Origin: Oscarella lobularis
Taxonomy: Eukaryota; Porifera; Homoscleromorpha; Homosclerophorida; Oscarellidae
Length of the DNA: 64,000 bases
Direction of reading: 5' to 3'
NCBI RefSeq assembly: GCF_947507565.1
Contig: NC_089190.1
Location: forward strand, 1,674,001-1,738,000
Shown here piece after piece: positions 39,738 to 52,090 of this stretch. A model generated the notes under the pieces. The model searched no databases, had not been told where the DNA came from, and worked only from the letters and a program-made list of their open reading frames with translations. The number at the start of each line of letters is the position of its first letter. Position 1 is the stretch's first letter. The position numbers were made by a program, and so were the translations under genes.

Positions 39738-42700
39738 ATGGCTAAGCACCCTGATAGCCTTATCGACGGTCGACCAAGTCACGGCTGGCACCTGCTGCGG
39801 CACATTTTTCGAAGTGGCACGCTCGCCGACGATGCGGTCGCGTCACGACGCACATCGCAGAGTTTGCCTAAATTAAGTGGGCGCGGCTTGCCACGTGCCG
39901 TCGCTCGTCTTTCGACAGTCGCCCATATCAGTCCCGATGGGAATTCTCACGATCAGTCACGCGCTGACGACGATAGGCGAAGATCGGTGACGCGTCAGGT
40001 GAGTCTTTTTTGCATTTTGGGGTAAAACTGGTGAAAAGAGAGAGAGAACAATTCCCAGCGAATGTTTCCGGTCGCGTCCGCGGGGCGAGCGCGCGCTTTC
40101 AGTAGAGCGATTAAGTCATTATGTGCTTGAGCCTATTCAAACAGTCAGTGAGTCAGTCGATTCAGAGCAGTGACAACGCATATCTATCCCGGTATTCGCG
40201 AGTTCGGATTCATTACGAGAAAACGAGAGCGAGAGCGCACACTTGCGAAGCGTGGGCGTGGCGAAGATACTTCGGTTTTTTTAATTCGCGAGGGCGACTC
40301 GCTGTGACGACAATCCCACACCTGGTTGAGCTCGCTAAACTCTGCTTGCGTCAATGGACAATAGGAGGTCGAGTAGAGAGAAAGGGCGAGATATATCAAT
40401 CAACTTCCTTCGATTATTTCGGAAAAGCGATAGGGGGACGGTAAGAGGGCGCGTTTACGTTCTCTCTCTCTCTTGGAATATCTCGATTCGGGGAGGAGGG
40501 TCGGGGGCTGGAGATATTTTTCTCTCCCAGAGGTGGTCCCTTGGCTTGGGAAATTTTACTTATGCGTTCATATCGGTTATTCCTGTCCTTCTCCTCGTAC
40601 TCGTTCTTATTGTCTTTGGGGGTCCCTCGCTCGTGCCATGGAGACCACCGCGTGTGTTTGTTGTCTCAGGCCAGTCCGACGACCAGAAGCGCGTCTATCG
40701 AAGATCTCCCACGAAAATCGTCGAAACTATCGGGACTTCATAAAATCAAGGTACAAAAGGGGAAAGACGTTGTCTACAAGCGCGAACGCCGCCAGCTGAG
40801 TTGGGCCTATTAGAACGTCAAGTTGACATTAGAGTTCAATAACTTTGCCTCCCCGATATGCATGATTTGATTGACCTTGGCGCCGCTGACGACGAGTCCC
40901 GCCTTGTTTGTATAAATCAGCAGCGTTTGTCCCGGTATGAGGCATCATTTGATTTTCGTTCTTAGGAATCGATTCGTCGTCGGTGCACGCGCGGTTACCT
41001 TGACGACGGCGTTCAGCGTTCACTGAGTCTCGACGACGTTTTTCTGTCGACCGGATTTCGGCTGCACTGCGACGGCGAGTCGCCACTCGCGAGACCGGAT
41101 TCCAACGCCACCGTTTCCTTGGCATCGTCGTCATCATCCGGGGATATTGTAATCGAGGACGAGGTCGAGGACGGGGAGAGCGACATGAAGCGAATTCGCA
41201 CGTTTCGTAGCCAGAAGAATGTGACTAACGTAAGCGGGCATAGAGGAAAAGAGACCGGATGGGTTTATGTGCGTGTGTCTTCGTGTATACAATAGGGTCA
41301 AGTTGTTCGACGGCCCCGACTCCATAGATCGAGTAGCTGCGGCGATGTGATGGCCGAAGTGTCGGCGGCCGTCCGCGCTGAGGAAGCGGTGAGGAGAAAG
41401 AGGAGTAGCGCCCTCTTGACCTAAGTGTTTCCAATGTTGATGTTTCTCCCCTTTGCGTTTAGAATGGGTTGCGACAATCGGAGCGCCCTCTTCAGCGGTT
41501 TGGATCGATGGAGACGCTCAAGCCGACGGCTAAAGCGTTGCGACCGGTACGTCGAGTCATAGTCCTGTCCCGTTTCAAGCGAATCTGCTTGTATTGGGGC
41601 TCTAAAGAGTTGTTTTGACAAACACAGACGCAGAAACAGTTCCTCCTCCTTTCCTCGTCCCGTCCTATTCCCAGACCGCGTTTCTGCTCGACAGGCCTCC
41701 CTATTGGGCTAGAGCATGTTACGCGTTCTGTTCTAAGAGAGGGGGTCTTCTAGCTCCTCCGGCGCCCTTTTCCCCCTCAAGTACAGGCTTTTTTGGTCTC
41801 TATCTCTTTGTCTTTCTCGCTCCCTATAAGTCTTCCTTCACGAAATTGGTTCCCTCTCCGGTGGGCATCCGCTCCGCCCTTCATCTTCTCATAAAAGGCA
41901 CCGTCCCCATGTTTTTTGTATTAAAAGCATTCGCTCGTCCCCCCCCCCCCCCCCCCCCCACGCACTCTATTCTCTTAGAAACCTTCTCTGGCTATGTAAA
42001 CTTGCGTGCTCGTATCTGGCCTGAACGCTACTGTGCAGAAAACCTACAGACTTGAATTGATTAAATAGTAGTGATCCACCTGGCTCTTCGCTCAATTAAC
42101 ACGTAGTCTTCTCTCTCTTTTTCTCGACAGAAATCTCTTGAGGACGCCCTGACCGAATTCGGAACCGTTTACAGCCTCAACACACACCTACAAGCCGCCA
42201 CCGAGGAAATGGTAGACCCTCCCTTACCCCATAGTCATCCTCCACCTTTCACCCCCTCGTTTAGCCGTCATCCTGGAAGGATTTTGTGGTCGACTCCAAG
42301 GTTGGTGCATATTGTAACTGTGTTAGACTTGCGGTCAACCGCTTATCTCATCTCCTCTCTTACTTCCCTTTTCTCCCCCATGCAGTCTTTGTCCACTGCC
42401 CAGTGCAAGCTGCAGGAAGCCGTATGGGAAGCCATTACACGCGAACTGTCCTATCTTCGAGTCGTCAAGACTCTCACCTATGTATGTATGATATTAGAAA
42501 GGGCTCTATCTTCTCTTCGGTCTCAGCTAATTTTTATGTTCTTGGGGGTAGTTTCTGCAAGCCTTGGAGGCAGTCCAACGCGCCCAGTATTTGTCTGAGG
42601 TAAACGTCTCGCCTGAGTCTGCGGCGCTGTACCCCCCCCTAAGGCCAAGGATCCTTTAGGTTGACGGAGAGTTGCTATTTGGCAATATTAAAGAAATAAG

Positions 42701-45019
42701 GAAGTCGACTGATTTGTTTTGGCACAATTATCTCAGACGGGTCTACACAACGGTGAGATAGACATCTGGTCCCTCGCGTTTGCATGGATTCGTGAAGAAC
42801 GAGATTAGATCTATACATAGCGTTTTGCGTTCGCGGCCTGCTTCTGACGCAGACGTAGTCTTACGTTATGAATTTATAGGCGAAGGAAAGTGGCTCGCAT
42901 CTTGATCCCTTTCTCTTGGCCAAAGCGTTTTCTTCGGTACGTGCGCGCGTTTGAATGAGAGAGTCTCCTTCCGAAAGTTGCGCGCGATTTTCTCTTCGTA
43001 GATGCCAACGCATTTGCAGCCCTACGTGAGATTCTGCTCGCAGCAGGCGGACAGGCAGACTTACTTTTCAACAATGAAAAAGGAAAATTCGAAATTTACG
43101 ACATACCTGCAGGTAAGATATCGTTGCAATGTGAAATTGAAGTGCTCTAGAGGAGACGTTAACACCGGGAGAGGTTACTAAAAGTAGTCACGTCCTTAGT
43201 GGCTTCATTAAGATAAACCCCTTTTGGTTTCATGGATTAGTGGATATCAGATCAGAGACCTGTCCTAGGGAGCGCTTAGACAGAAATATTGCGTTAATAA
43301 ATTCCTGCCTTCTTTTACGAGAACTCTTTCTAGTGGTGCCAAGAGCACGAGGCGTGCAATCGGCAACACCTTTCCGATCTTCTCATACAACCTCTGCAGC
43401 ATTTGACGCGCTATGAGTTGCTCCTAGCTAAAATTCACGAAAAATCTTCCCAAGTCGCACCGGAAGCTCTGCCTCTTTTAAGCGAAAAGGTATGGCTATA
43501 TGTGAATCACGAGTCAAAGATAGAAAGGAATCGCTCGCTTACGTGCAGCACTTGGAAGTGAAAAAATTTGCGCATCACGTCGACAATGCCAAGTTTTTAC
43601 ACGAACAGCAAATCAAGCTGCAGAAGATCATGGAGAGCATTGACGGATACATTCGCTTGGAGGGTCTTCCGTCCGAAGCTCAAGAGGTACATTTTCTTTC
43701 TGTTGTAAAAAAAGTAGACTCTCTCCGCTTCTTTCTGCGCAGAAAAGTAGACCCGATCTATCATTGATTTATTGTTTTTCTTTTCTAAGTATTTGGAGAG
43801 TCAAGGAAATAACAAAATTAATCTTCTTGCTGACATTCCTGACTTGCCTATGACCATGTGTCGAAAGAGGGCCGTTTGTCATGAAGGAATGGTGCAGACG
43901 TGCCCCAGTTCAAGGAGCTCATCTAAAGTCAGCTGGCTAAAACGCTTCTAGTAATTATATTATGGGACGTTTTTTCAGGTGTCTGCTCATATGTATTTGT
44001 TTACGGATTTTCTGCTTCTGACTGGGCGGCATCGAAACAGCGCCAAAGAGAAGCAAAAGATCATTAAACCGGTAACTGGAAATGCGTTTTGACGGGGTCT
44101 TGGACTTCAACTCATCTCTCTAGCCAATGCCTATTGAGAAAGTAGAAGTTCAAATTCTCAACCACGAAGGTAAGGCCGGCCGAAGTCGTCTAAACCCGCA
44201 ATGTGGTTAAAACACACACGTATAGAGTGTTTCTTGTTGATTCATCGAGAAGATTTTGGTTTCATTGTGAACGTTGTCTGGATCAACGCCATTACGCCGC
44301 AGCAGGCTCTCCAGTGGGAGACGGAGATTAAAAAAGCCAAGGTCAGTTTAGTTAGTCAGCCTTAGTCAGTAGGCTAGGCATTACTTTGCAAGCATCCTTG
44401 CTGACTGATCCGTTTTCCCTAAAGAACCATCTTGCGCTTCTCCGAGCCGGCAAAGTGAAGAGCACCTCATCTACAAACCTCGAAAGATGTGTACTCCCGC
44501 GAACCCCCAAGTCCTTATCCTCCCCAGACGACATCCCTCTCCTCTCGCCGCCACCGCGCACTACCGCGGCGGCAGCTCGTTCGCACCGAAAATCTGGCCT
44601 CTCGATGACCGAAAGAGATCGTGAGCGCCTAGTGTTGCCCGATTCCCCGGCAAGCGTGGAATTGCGCAATCGTCATCATCGCAACTCGATCGAACGTCCG
44701 ACGTCAGTTACGTCGACTTTTAGTCAATTTTCATTTAATAGCGTCTCGAGCGGATACAGATCGACGTCGTCGAGTTCGGACGAGGAGAAGGAGGGAAAGG
44801 AGGCGAGAAAGAGAAAAAAGACCATCTCAGCGCAGCAGGCCGTCCATCGATCGACGGCGCGAGCATCCCTATCGGCGCTTCGTTCAGTGCAGGAGGACTC
44901 GTTCTGCGACGTAGCGGAAGAAGATGCTCTCGCGGGGAAGAGGAGTTCAAAGAGACTTTTAGGCGCATCAAGGTCAGTCGATGAATTGGCCTGGGGCCCC
45001 GACGTAGGCAGTGCGGTCG

Positions 45020-45024
<5 letters not shown>
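39738..45024 (+). CDS. Rho guanine-nucleotide exchange factor (DH-PH), PLEKHG5-like
   Basis: Activates Rho-family GTPases at membranes. I can chain about 19 exons. The N-terminal exons (39738-39998, 40670-40750, 40966-41220, 41296-41388, 41463-41546, 42131-42211) encode a Ser/Arg-rich region with acidic stretches. The DH domain runs 42386-43686: KLQEAVWEAITRELSYLRVV, LDPFLLAKAFSS, MPTHLQPYVRFCSQQADRQT, LSDLLIQPLQHLTRYELLLA. The PH-like part runs 43790-44341 (YLFTDFLLLTGRH, HREDFGFIVNVVWI). The last exon (about 44392-45024) is a Ser-rich tail. Between 40750 and 40966 a further exon is probable: one frame reads LPDMHDLIDLGAADDESRLV, like the Raf-type ubiquitin fold of PLEKHG5, but I could not join it in phase. 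The first two introns are long for this locus. Confidence 0.8.
40000..40669 (+). other. First intron of the RhoGEF gene
   Basis: About 670 bp, long for this locus, flanked by a clean donor (CAG/GTGAGT) and acceptor (GTCTCAG). No other gene is visible in it. It may hold regulatory sequence or an alternative promoter. Confidence 0.5.
41939..41959. repeat. Poly-C tract in a RhoGEF intron
   Basis: A run of about 21 cytosines in the 584-bp intron before the DH domain. Otherwise this pyrimidine-rich intron shows nothing coding. Confidence 0.9.

Positions 45025-45094
<70 letters not shown>
45023..45094. repeat. (GA)n microsatellite immediately after the RhoGEF stop codon
   Basis: About 36 GA units. 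The stop TGA (45022-45024) supplies the first GA, so the repeat opens the 3' UTR. Confidence 0.95.
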
Positions 45095-45098
<4 letters not shown>

Positions 45099-45934
45099 CG
45101 AGTGTTATCTTTATATTTGGGCTGTTAATTGTCTAGATTTTAATTCATAGTTTTATATTTATTCGCTATGGTTTATGAGGTTCATGACGCTTGTTTTTTT
45201 GTGTGACTGCTGCCAGTGCTTCAGTCTGAGTACGCACTTATTACAGTCGCCGAGTAAAACCTTTATTTGATCATTATGTTATTTTATGGCTTAAAAGATC
45301 AGTACACTACTAATGGCGTTGTAGATGTGAGCGCACGTTCTAGAAAGTTGTTTAGGCAGATGCAGGTACTTCTATTTGGTACAGTGGAACCTGAGCTAAG
45401 GGCCACCTGCATAAGGCAGCCACCTCTGTAGAGCGGTCACTGTCGGCCGGTTCGAATTGACTGCCTTGAATCTCGTGACAAATTCGTACAACGGTCACCT
45501 GTCTATTGTAGAAGGATTTAATTTAATTAGTGACGGGCTTGGTTTACGTTTTAGCTTTCAAATCGTTAAATAGAGTCATAGGCCCGTGAGGGTAGATGGA
45601 GAGGCTTCAGAAAGTGAGGAGTGCGAAGTTTCGCGAGCTGTCGATCGCAGACATAAGGACAATAGAATGACCATATTGAATTTACTCCGCCCACTCCCAC
45701 ACGCACACGCCGTTTTCATGCACTATCGCAAATCTTCTCGTTTGAGAAAAACACACAGTACACCTGAGCAAATACGAGGACATCTTCGTCCCATCCGATG
45801 AAGTTTTATATGCGAACGACGCTTCCACGTCCAGAAGAAGAGACCAATCGTCATGACTTCCGGCACCGCCTCCAGGCTAAACTAGAGACAATAAAGCTTC
45901 ACGCCTTACACGCGTGTCCCGATACTTTGTCTCC
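45095..45934. other. Intergenic region between the RhoGEF and ALDH18A1
   Basis: About 840 bp. It holds the downstream flank of the RhoGEF, a Tigger/pogo-like terminal sequence near 45379 and the upstream flank of ALDH18A1. I see no coding frame with splice support. Confidence 0.5.
45379..45510. mobile_element. Decayed Tc1/mariner (Tigger/pogo)-like terminal sequence
   Basis: The segment begins CAGTGGAACCTGAGCTAAGG and continues with repeated GGCCACC/AGCGGTCAC phrases. This is the typical terminal-repeat style of Tigger/pogo elements, in which CAGT(G/C)GAACCT is followed by GGCCAC-type units. No second end and no transposase are visible, so it is at most a fragment or a small non-autonomous copy. 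Confidence 0.4.
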
Positions 45935-48900
45935 ATGCTGACGATCGTCCGAGCCGCTACGCGACGACTCTCCGTCGTTTCGACGCCCAACGTTCGCCTG
46001 GCGGCCCGTACGCGCGAAGAACTGACGTCGAGCCGTCGAATCGTCGTCAAACTGGGATCGGCCGTCGTCACGCGCCAAGACGAATGCGGCATCGCTTTGT
46101 CTCGAGTCGCAGCGATAGTAGAACAGGTAAGAACGCCGACGAATGAGAAGAAATAGAGCTTTGGCCCTTCGTTCTTGAAGTCGACCCCCCTCTCACATTG
46201 ATTAGACGCCTAAAAAAATTCGTTTCGTGGTTCGCGTGTCCGTACAGTACGACAAACGGTTCCACAAAACTATGACGTCATATTTTTTTGAATTATGAAT
46301 TAAGAGAAAATTTAATTATCTAGATTTTCGATCTGCATTCCAGAGAGCATCGCGAGGTGATCCTCGTTACGAGCGGCGCCGTCGCTCTGGGTAAAATGCT
46401 CTGGCGACGATTTCATTCGAACGGCGTCGACGGACCGCTCGATCCGCGAGCGTGCGCCGCTCTCGGTCAAGTTCGTCTCATGTCCCTCTATAAGGAGATG
46501 TTTGCTCAATTTGGCATCCGCGCTGGACAGGTAGTCAAACCGCTGTCGACTTGTCAGTGACACGATTAGATGCGGCCTGTTTATATAGATTCTGCTCAGT
46601 AATTATGATCTGGTGGACAGGCCTGAGAACTTGCGTTTGACGATTTCCAATCTGTTTCAAGCCGGTGTTATACCCATACTGAATGGAAACGATACGGTGA
46701 ACAAAGTTGAAGATGGTATCGATCTAAAGAAAGTCAGTGAGGTGTTGTGCGCAATTTCTACCTCCGAGAAAGTGACAGAGTCTTCCTTCAGACCTATAGC
46801 ACGCCTGATAATGATCGTCTGTCCGGTTCGGTCGCTCGCATTGTGAACGCTGATTTGGTCATTTTGCTATCGGACGTCAATGGGATATACACGCGACCGC
46901 CCGGTCAGCCGGGCGCTTTTCCGCTCGACACGTTTAGCGTCCGTCAAAGAGACGGCATCGAGTTGAACGGACGATCGAGAGTCGGCCGAGGAGGCATGGA
47001 AGCAAAGGTAAGAGACATCTATGGCGCGATCGTCATAGTTTATTTAGTTCTATTCATTTTTCCTCTCTAAGGTCGATGCTGTGATGAGCACCGTGTCTTC
47101 TGGCATTCCGGTCGTCATAGCAAACGGATGCAATTCTGGCACGGCGACCGTTCTCAAGGATGTTCTCAATGGAAAATTAGTGGGAACTCTCTGCACGAAT
47201 GCTCCTTTGGAACGACGAACAACGGTTGACGTGGCTGCAAGTGGTAGGAAATTGGGGGCGCTAGACATTGTGACCAGTCACTAATTGGTTTTTGCAGCTC
47301 GTAGTGGGTTCAACAAATTGAAGTCTTTATGTGCAAGACAGGTTGGTTTGTGGAGACTCTCTAAATAATAGCTTCTACTCGTCTTTATTAGAGAGCCGAG
47401 ATCATCGAACGTCTTGCTGATTTACTGAATGACCGAAAAGAAGAGTTGTTCAGACAAAATCGTCTAGATGTACAACGTGCCGCAGAAAATGGAACCGGCC
47501 GCCATCTAACCGACAGACTCGCACTGAACAATGGAAAACTGGAGAGTCTCATCTCCGGCCTACTGCACATAGCAAGAGACCTAAGAAAAGTAAGTCGAGA
47601 GGAGACTCCTATATATTGGAATTGACTCTGGGGATGCAATAGAGAGATAGAGTGGGAGAGTGCAGCAGTTGTATGCTCGTAGCTCACGGACTGGAGCTGG
47701 TGCAGGAAACGGTGCCAATAGGCGTACTAATGATCATATTTGAATCCAGGCCGGACGTCCTTCCTCAAGTGAGAAGAACGTTATGTCCGAGCTTCTATTA
47801 TATCATATTTGCGTTCTCTCTAGGTTGCTTCCTTGGCCATCAGTACGTCCAATGGTCTCCTTCTGAAAGGAGGCAGCGAGGCAGAGAACACCAACAAGTA
47901 TCTTCACGCACTAGTTCAAGAAGCATTGAGTCTGTGTGATGTCGAAGACGCAGTTCAACTGGTAATCGTACACCATGTGTCTGAGTATTTTTAAACGGTA
48001 GTCTCTCTGATTTTTAGCTTAGTGGGAGGTCTGACGTTCAAAGTATTCTCAAAATGCACAGCACGATCGATATGGTGATTCCGCGCGGTTCGGCAGAATT
48101 TGTCAAGCAGGTCAAGAAGGAGGTCGGCGGTCACGTTCCCGTGCTCGGTCATTCGGCCGGAATTTGTCACGTTTACGTCGATCGCGATGCCGACGAGGGA
48201 ATGGCGGCGAGAGTCGTCGAGGATTCCAAGTGCAACTATCCGGCCGCTTGTAATGCCATGGAGACGCTGCTCGTGCACAGAGACGCCGTTGGAGGAAATA
48301 TTTACGAGAGAATAATTGACAGACTAAAACAAAAAGGGGTAAGAATCGGTTTAGCGAAAAATAGACCATTTATCATTATCCTTAAAAGGTTAAATTGAAT
48401 TTTGGGCCCAAATTGTCGCAACTGATCGGCTCGTCGTCGAACGATTCAATTTCGCTTACATTTCAAGAAGAATATGCAAGTCTTGAATGCACGGTGGAAA
48501 CTGTACAGAACGTTAAGGATGCCATCGATCACATAAACCGGTACGGAAGCGCTCACACGGACGCAATCGTTACAAACAACAGTAGGGAATAGATTAGGCG
48601 TAGTAGCGTGGCATATACTGGAGTTTTGCATGCAGGCGAAACGGCAACTGAATTCATTCGAGGCGTCGACAGCGCTTGCGTTTTTCATAACTCAAGCACT
48701 CGCTTTGCTGATGGATATCGTTTTGGATTGGGTAAGATAGCGACCTCTGTTCCACTGCGCTCCCTATTGCTTTAGTCATCGCCCATTACTCCTTTATACC
48801 CATCACTCTATTGTACATTCTTACCAGGTGCCGAGGTCGGTATTAGTACGGACAAGGTCCACTGTCGCGGACCTGTGGGCATTGAAGGACTTCTTACAAC

Positions 48901-49033
48901 GCGTTGGGTCCTTCGAGGCGCCGGTCACACCGTCAAGGACTTTGCCAGCGGTCGGAGCAGCTACGTGCACAAGGAACTGCCTGCCAATCTGACAGCCAAG
49001 CAGGAGAAGGACTCGGACCGGATCACGATATAA
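45935..49033 (+). CDS. ALDH18A1: Delta-1-pyrroline-5-carboxylate synthase (glutamate 5-kinase + gamma-glutamyl phosphate reductase)
   Basis: Bifunctional mitochondrial enzyme for the first two steps of proline and ornithine synthesis from glutamate. About twelve or more exons. The start [15 protein letters not shown] looks like a mitochondrial presequence. The kinase half includes [77 protein letters not shown] and [13 protein letters not shown]. The reductase half includes [46 protein letters not shown] and [12 protein letters not shown]. The catalytic Cys lies in the [13 protein letters not shown] segment, followed by [27 protein letters not shown] and [18 protein letters not shown]. Both halves are complete. 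The upstream GTG-initiated extension is rejected in favour of the ATG at 45935. It ends tail to tail with the LRRC34-like gene, 82 bp away. Confidence 0.96.
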
Positions 49034-49115
49034 AGAGCAAACTCATAATCGTACTTTTACAGTAGAATTCCTATCGATTTCAACTACAGCAGGTGTATAA
49101 TTGATTTTTTTGTTT

Positions 49116-50664
49116 CTACAGTATTTTAACCCACGAGTCCGTTTGAGTGAGCTGCGCTAATTTCGTCACGCCGTCGACAACGTAAGCCTTCACGTCGCTT
49201 CCCCGCTCTGACGACAAGCGCGATGCCTCTCCCTCGGTCAGTTCCGCGAAAGCGACGCACGTGGCCGTATCGAACTCGTTTCCCCATATGAATACCTGCT
49301 CCAGTGTGACGTTTGCTCTCAGCGAGGCGGCGAGTGCGCAGAGACCCTTGCTGCGAACCGAGTTGCCCGCCACCGAGAGCACTTTCAATGTCGTGTTGAA
49401 ATTCGAGAGAGCCGTTGCTATTGCCATGACGCCTTCGTTTTCGATTCTGTTGTAGCCGAGATCGAGATGTGTTAGAGGCGGATCTCGCTCGAGCAATTTT
49501 GCCAGCTGGGCTGCGCCGTCTCGACTAATGCGATTGCTGCGGGTAAGAGAGATACATAAATATGAGACGTTTGTCATAATTATGGCTTTACCAGCTAATG
49601 TCTAAATGCGTAAGTGAGACGTTGTGCTTGAGATTTTCGTGGAGAAGTTGAGCGCCAAAGTCTCGTATGCCATGCTTCTGCAGGTGAATTTCCCTTAGGC
49701 CTGTATTCACCTAATACAAAAAATACAGTCGAGCCCTCAAAAGATGTCAAGTTATCCCCCGTACTTTGAGCATATTAGCAATGTGCACTGTGGTTTCCTC
49801 CTAAACAAGCAGCCTTGTCCACAATATGCCTTTGACATAATTTTACAAAGTCACCTGTTTGCTATGCAGTAGGGGTCGGTTCATATTTAGATAGCGCACT
49901 GTCGAGTTTTGGTGTAGGACTGTTGACATGGCAATGACACTGTCCGTGCCAAGGTCCGTATTGGCAAGATTTACGTCCTCAAGTGTTGCATTCACTTGCA
50001 GCATTCCGGCCACATGAAGACCTCCCCGATTGCCTAATTCGTTTCCCGAAAAGTTTATTGATTTAAGAGTTGAATTTATCTACTCAGATTGATTCTCGTT
50101 AGTAGGCTGCTACACTAGGAAGATCTAATTTAAAAACCTGCAGCGCATTACAGATAGCAGAAACACCGGCTTCGCTAATATCATTGTAGCTGATATTCAA
50201 AATCTCAACCGTAGAATTTTGCTAGGCGTACTGACATGCATAAAATTATCCGGGAAGGCGGGTTGGCATGGTACTTTCATAAAGCTCGCTACGTGCTGAG
50301 CGCCTTCGTCCGATAGGCCGTTGTAGCTTATATCAATTCGCAAAACGGTCAAATTAGTTATGGCAGCCAATACGGCTTTGATATCCTGCAGAAAAGTCAA
50401 TATTTGGTATTATTAGTTCAAGGGTGGCCGCCATCTCCCCTGCCTGTGCATTTAGGCGAGATTTCCGCAGTGCGGGATGATTCCCCGGGAGAACGAGTTC
50501 GTCTGATCTGATCCGGTACTAAGTGAGCGACAAACGATGCCACAAAAGTCCTCGAATTACCTCCCAGATTCTTTTCGTAGGAACTCAATTAGTCCCCTAT
50601 TGACGTCGACTTCTAAAACTTTGCACTGGCCCTCATAACGACTTAGAAACGACGGTGGCGACAT
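49116..50664 (-). CDS. LRRC34: LRRC34-like ribonuclease-inhibitor-type LRR protein
   Basis: About nine short exons, roughly one LRR per exon, all in phase. The start is MSPPSFLSRYEGQCKVLEV (50664). It continues ELVLPGNHPALRKSRLNAQD, then LRRs: LRIDISYNGLSDEGAQHVA, VEILNISYNDISEAGVSAI, LKSINFSGNELGNRGGLHVA, LEDVNLANTDLGTDSVIAM, LREIHLQKHGIRDFGAQLL, LTHLDISC-NRISRDGAAQL, LTHLDLGYNRIENEGVMAIA and LKVLSVAGNSVRSKGLCAL. The C-terminus (VFIWGNEFDTATCVAF, AYVVDG) resembles the conserved LRRC34 tail. One intron before the exon starting DIKAVLAAI appears to use a GC donor (ACAG/GCAGGG). It is head to head with another LRR gene, 146 bp between start codons. The LRR class is certain; the ortholog call is moderate. 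Confidence 0.7.
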
Positions 50665-50810
50665 GATACACACGCAGAACTCCTATGCTTATCCGGGGGC
50701 GTAAACAAGCCGTTGTGACGTATCGCCAATGACAACGACATAAGTTGCACTAAAAATAGCTGTACCGACAGTCCCCGGAGATCGACCCAGAACTACCATG
50801 CGACGGTAAA

Positions 50811-51901
50811 ATGTCTGAAGGGTGAGCTTTTTCAGGCGCAATTGCCGCGGAATGACCTAAAACGACGTCTGCGCTTAGTACGGCTTCTCCTTACAGTTCG
50901 ACGTCGGGCATTGCGGCGCCTTCGACGATTTCCGACAGCTACGGCATTCCCGCCGCGCCCCTGTTGGTCGTGACCGATCCGGCGGGAACGGCACGTAATG
51001 TCGGCGCGCGAAATCGTCTCCCGCCGGTAAAATCGTCGCGTTTCCGGCCCGTCGCTACAAACAACCGCGCCCCCGTACCCTTGTTTCTCTCATGTAGCTG
51101 CCCTCTTCGCGGTACAGTCACACGCGCTGGCACGAGCTGAACGACAACGCGATCATGGGCCACGAATTGCGCGCGCCGCGCGTTCGCGAGGGCCCCGACG
51201 GTCCCGGTGCCACCGATTCGAGCTCGAGGGCGTTTTCGCGCAAGTTTGACTATCGAAATAAAGTCGAAAATTGGGAAAATGCCATGGTAATAAGAGCACC
51301 CTTGAGTCTGAACCTTTTTCCGGGAGTTCTATCTCCATTCTAGTGCGTCAATTTGTCGTATCAGGATTTGGGAGACGATTATCAAAAAGGAAATTTTGTT
51401 CGAATATTGAAGCGATTGATACGTTGCGAGAAGTTGCAGCTCATCGATAATTCGCTGACGGATTTGAGCTCGGTTTTGCTTCCGTCTTGCACGCATATTT
51501 ATCTTCAAGGAAACCATTTAAAATCTCTAAAGGTAGAGTTACAAATAATTTTAAATTTAATTATTTTTGACTTGGCCACTTTAGAAATTGCCTCGAATGC
51601 CTCGGTTGCGGCATCTCACCTTAAGTAACAATGGAATAGAGAGTTTAACTGGACTTGCTCTGTTGAGGAAGACGAACATAGATTCGTTAGTTCTGACGGG
51701 AAACCCAGTCGTTCTTCACGATAGCTATAGACAGGCGTAAGAATCGCGTTTTTTAACTGCAGCGTGTGTTGTTTAATGTATATGTTTATAAGGGTTTTTC
51801 GTGAGATTCCTAGTCTGAAGGTTCTTGATGGCATTCCCAAGTTAGCTAAAGATAGCGATGTCGAAGGAAATGGCAAAGCAGCTGGTTGTACTGTTTCATA
51901 A
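50811..51901 (+). CDS. Small LRR protein with LRRcap-type end
   Basis: Six exons: an ATG exon of 11 bases (50811-50821), one at about 50895-51019, 51099-51285, 51343-51531, then two encoding the last repeats. Phases agree. The N-terminal half is Ala/Pro/Ser-rich with Arg and Asp ([19 protein letters not shown]). The LRR half reads [70 protein letters not shown] and [20 protein letters not shown], then a closing [20 protein letters not shown], the LRRcap style of SDS22-like LRR proteins. I cannot assign an ortholog. A protein-protein adaptor role is likely by class only. Confidence 0.75.
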
Positions 51902-52090
51902 TGCATTTTATTGCCATGTACAGTAGAAGTTATAGTTCTTGTTTAGTTGATTTTTATTAATTAATTGCTACTGTAGTTGCATAGATACAGGTATACTGGT
52001 AAGAAAACTTCCGATGTCCCGGATTCCCATTGAATTTTGTGTCGTTAGAAGCCTATCGAAGCTTATCGAAGCGGCGTAGTTGCGTTGAAC

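Noticed and set aside
39256-39876. 206-codon plus-strand frame upstream of the RhoGEF start
   Set aside because: Arg/Ser/Ala-rich with no domain, spans the likely promoter and 5' UTR, and runs out of frame with the RhoGEF start exon.
41615-42603. Open frames of 105-146 codons in RhoGEF introns
   Set aside because: They run through poly-C and pyrimidine-rich intron sequence and across clear donor and acceptor sites.
45425-45465. GGTTCGAATT resembling a tRNA B box
   Set aside because: No A box, no cloverleaf can be drawn, and the context matches a DNA-transposon end better.
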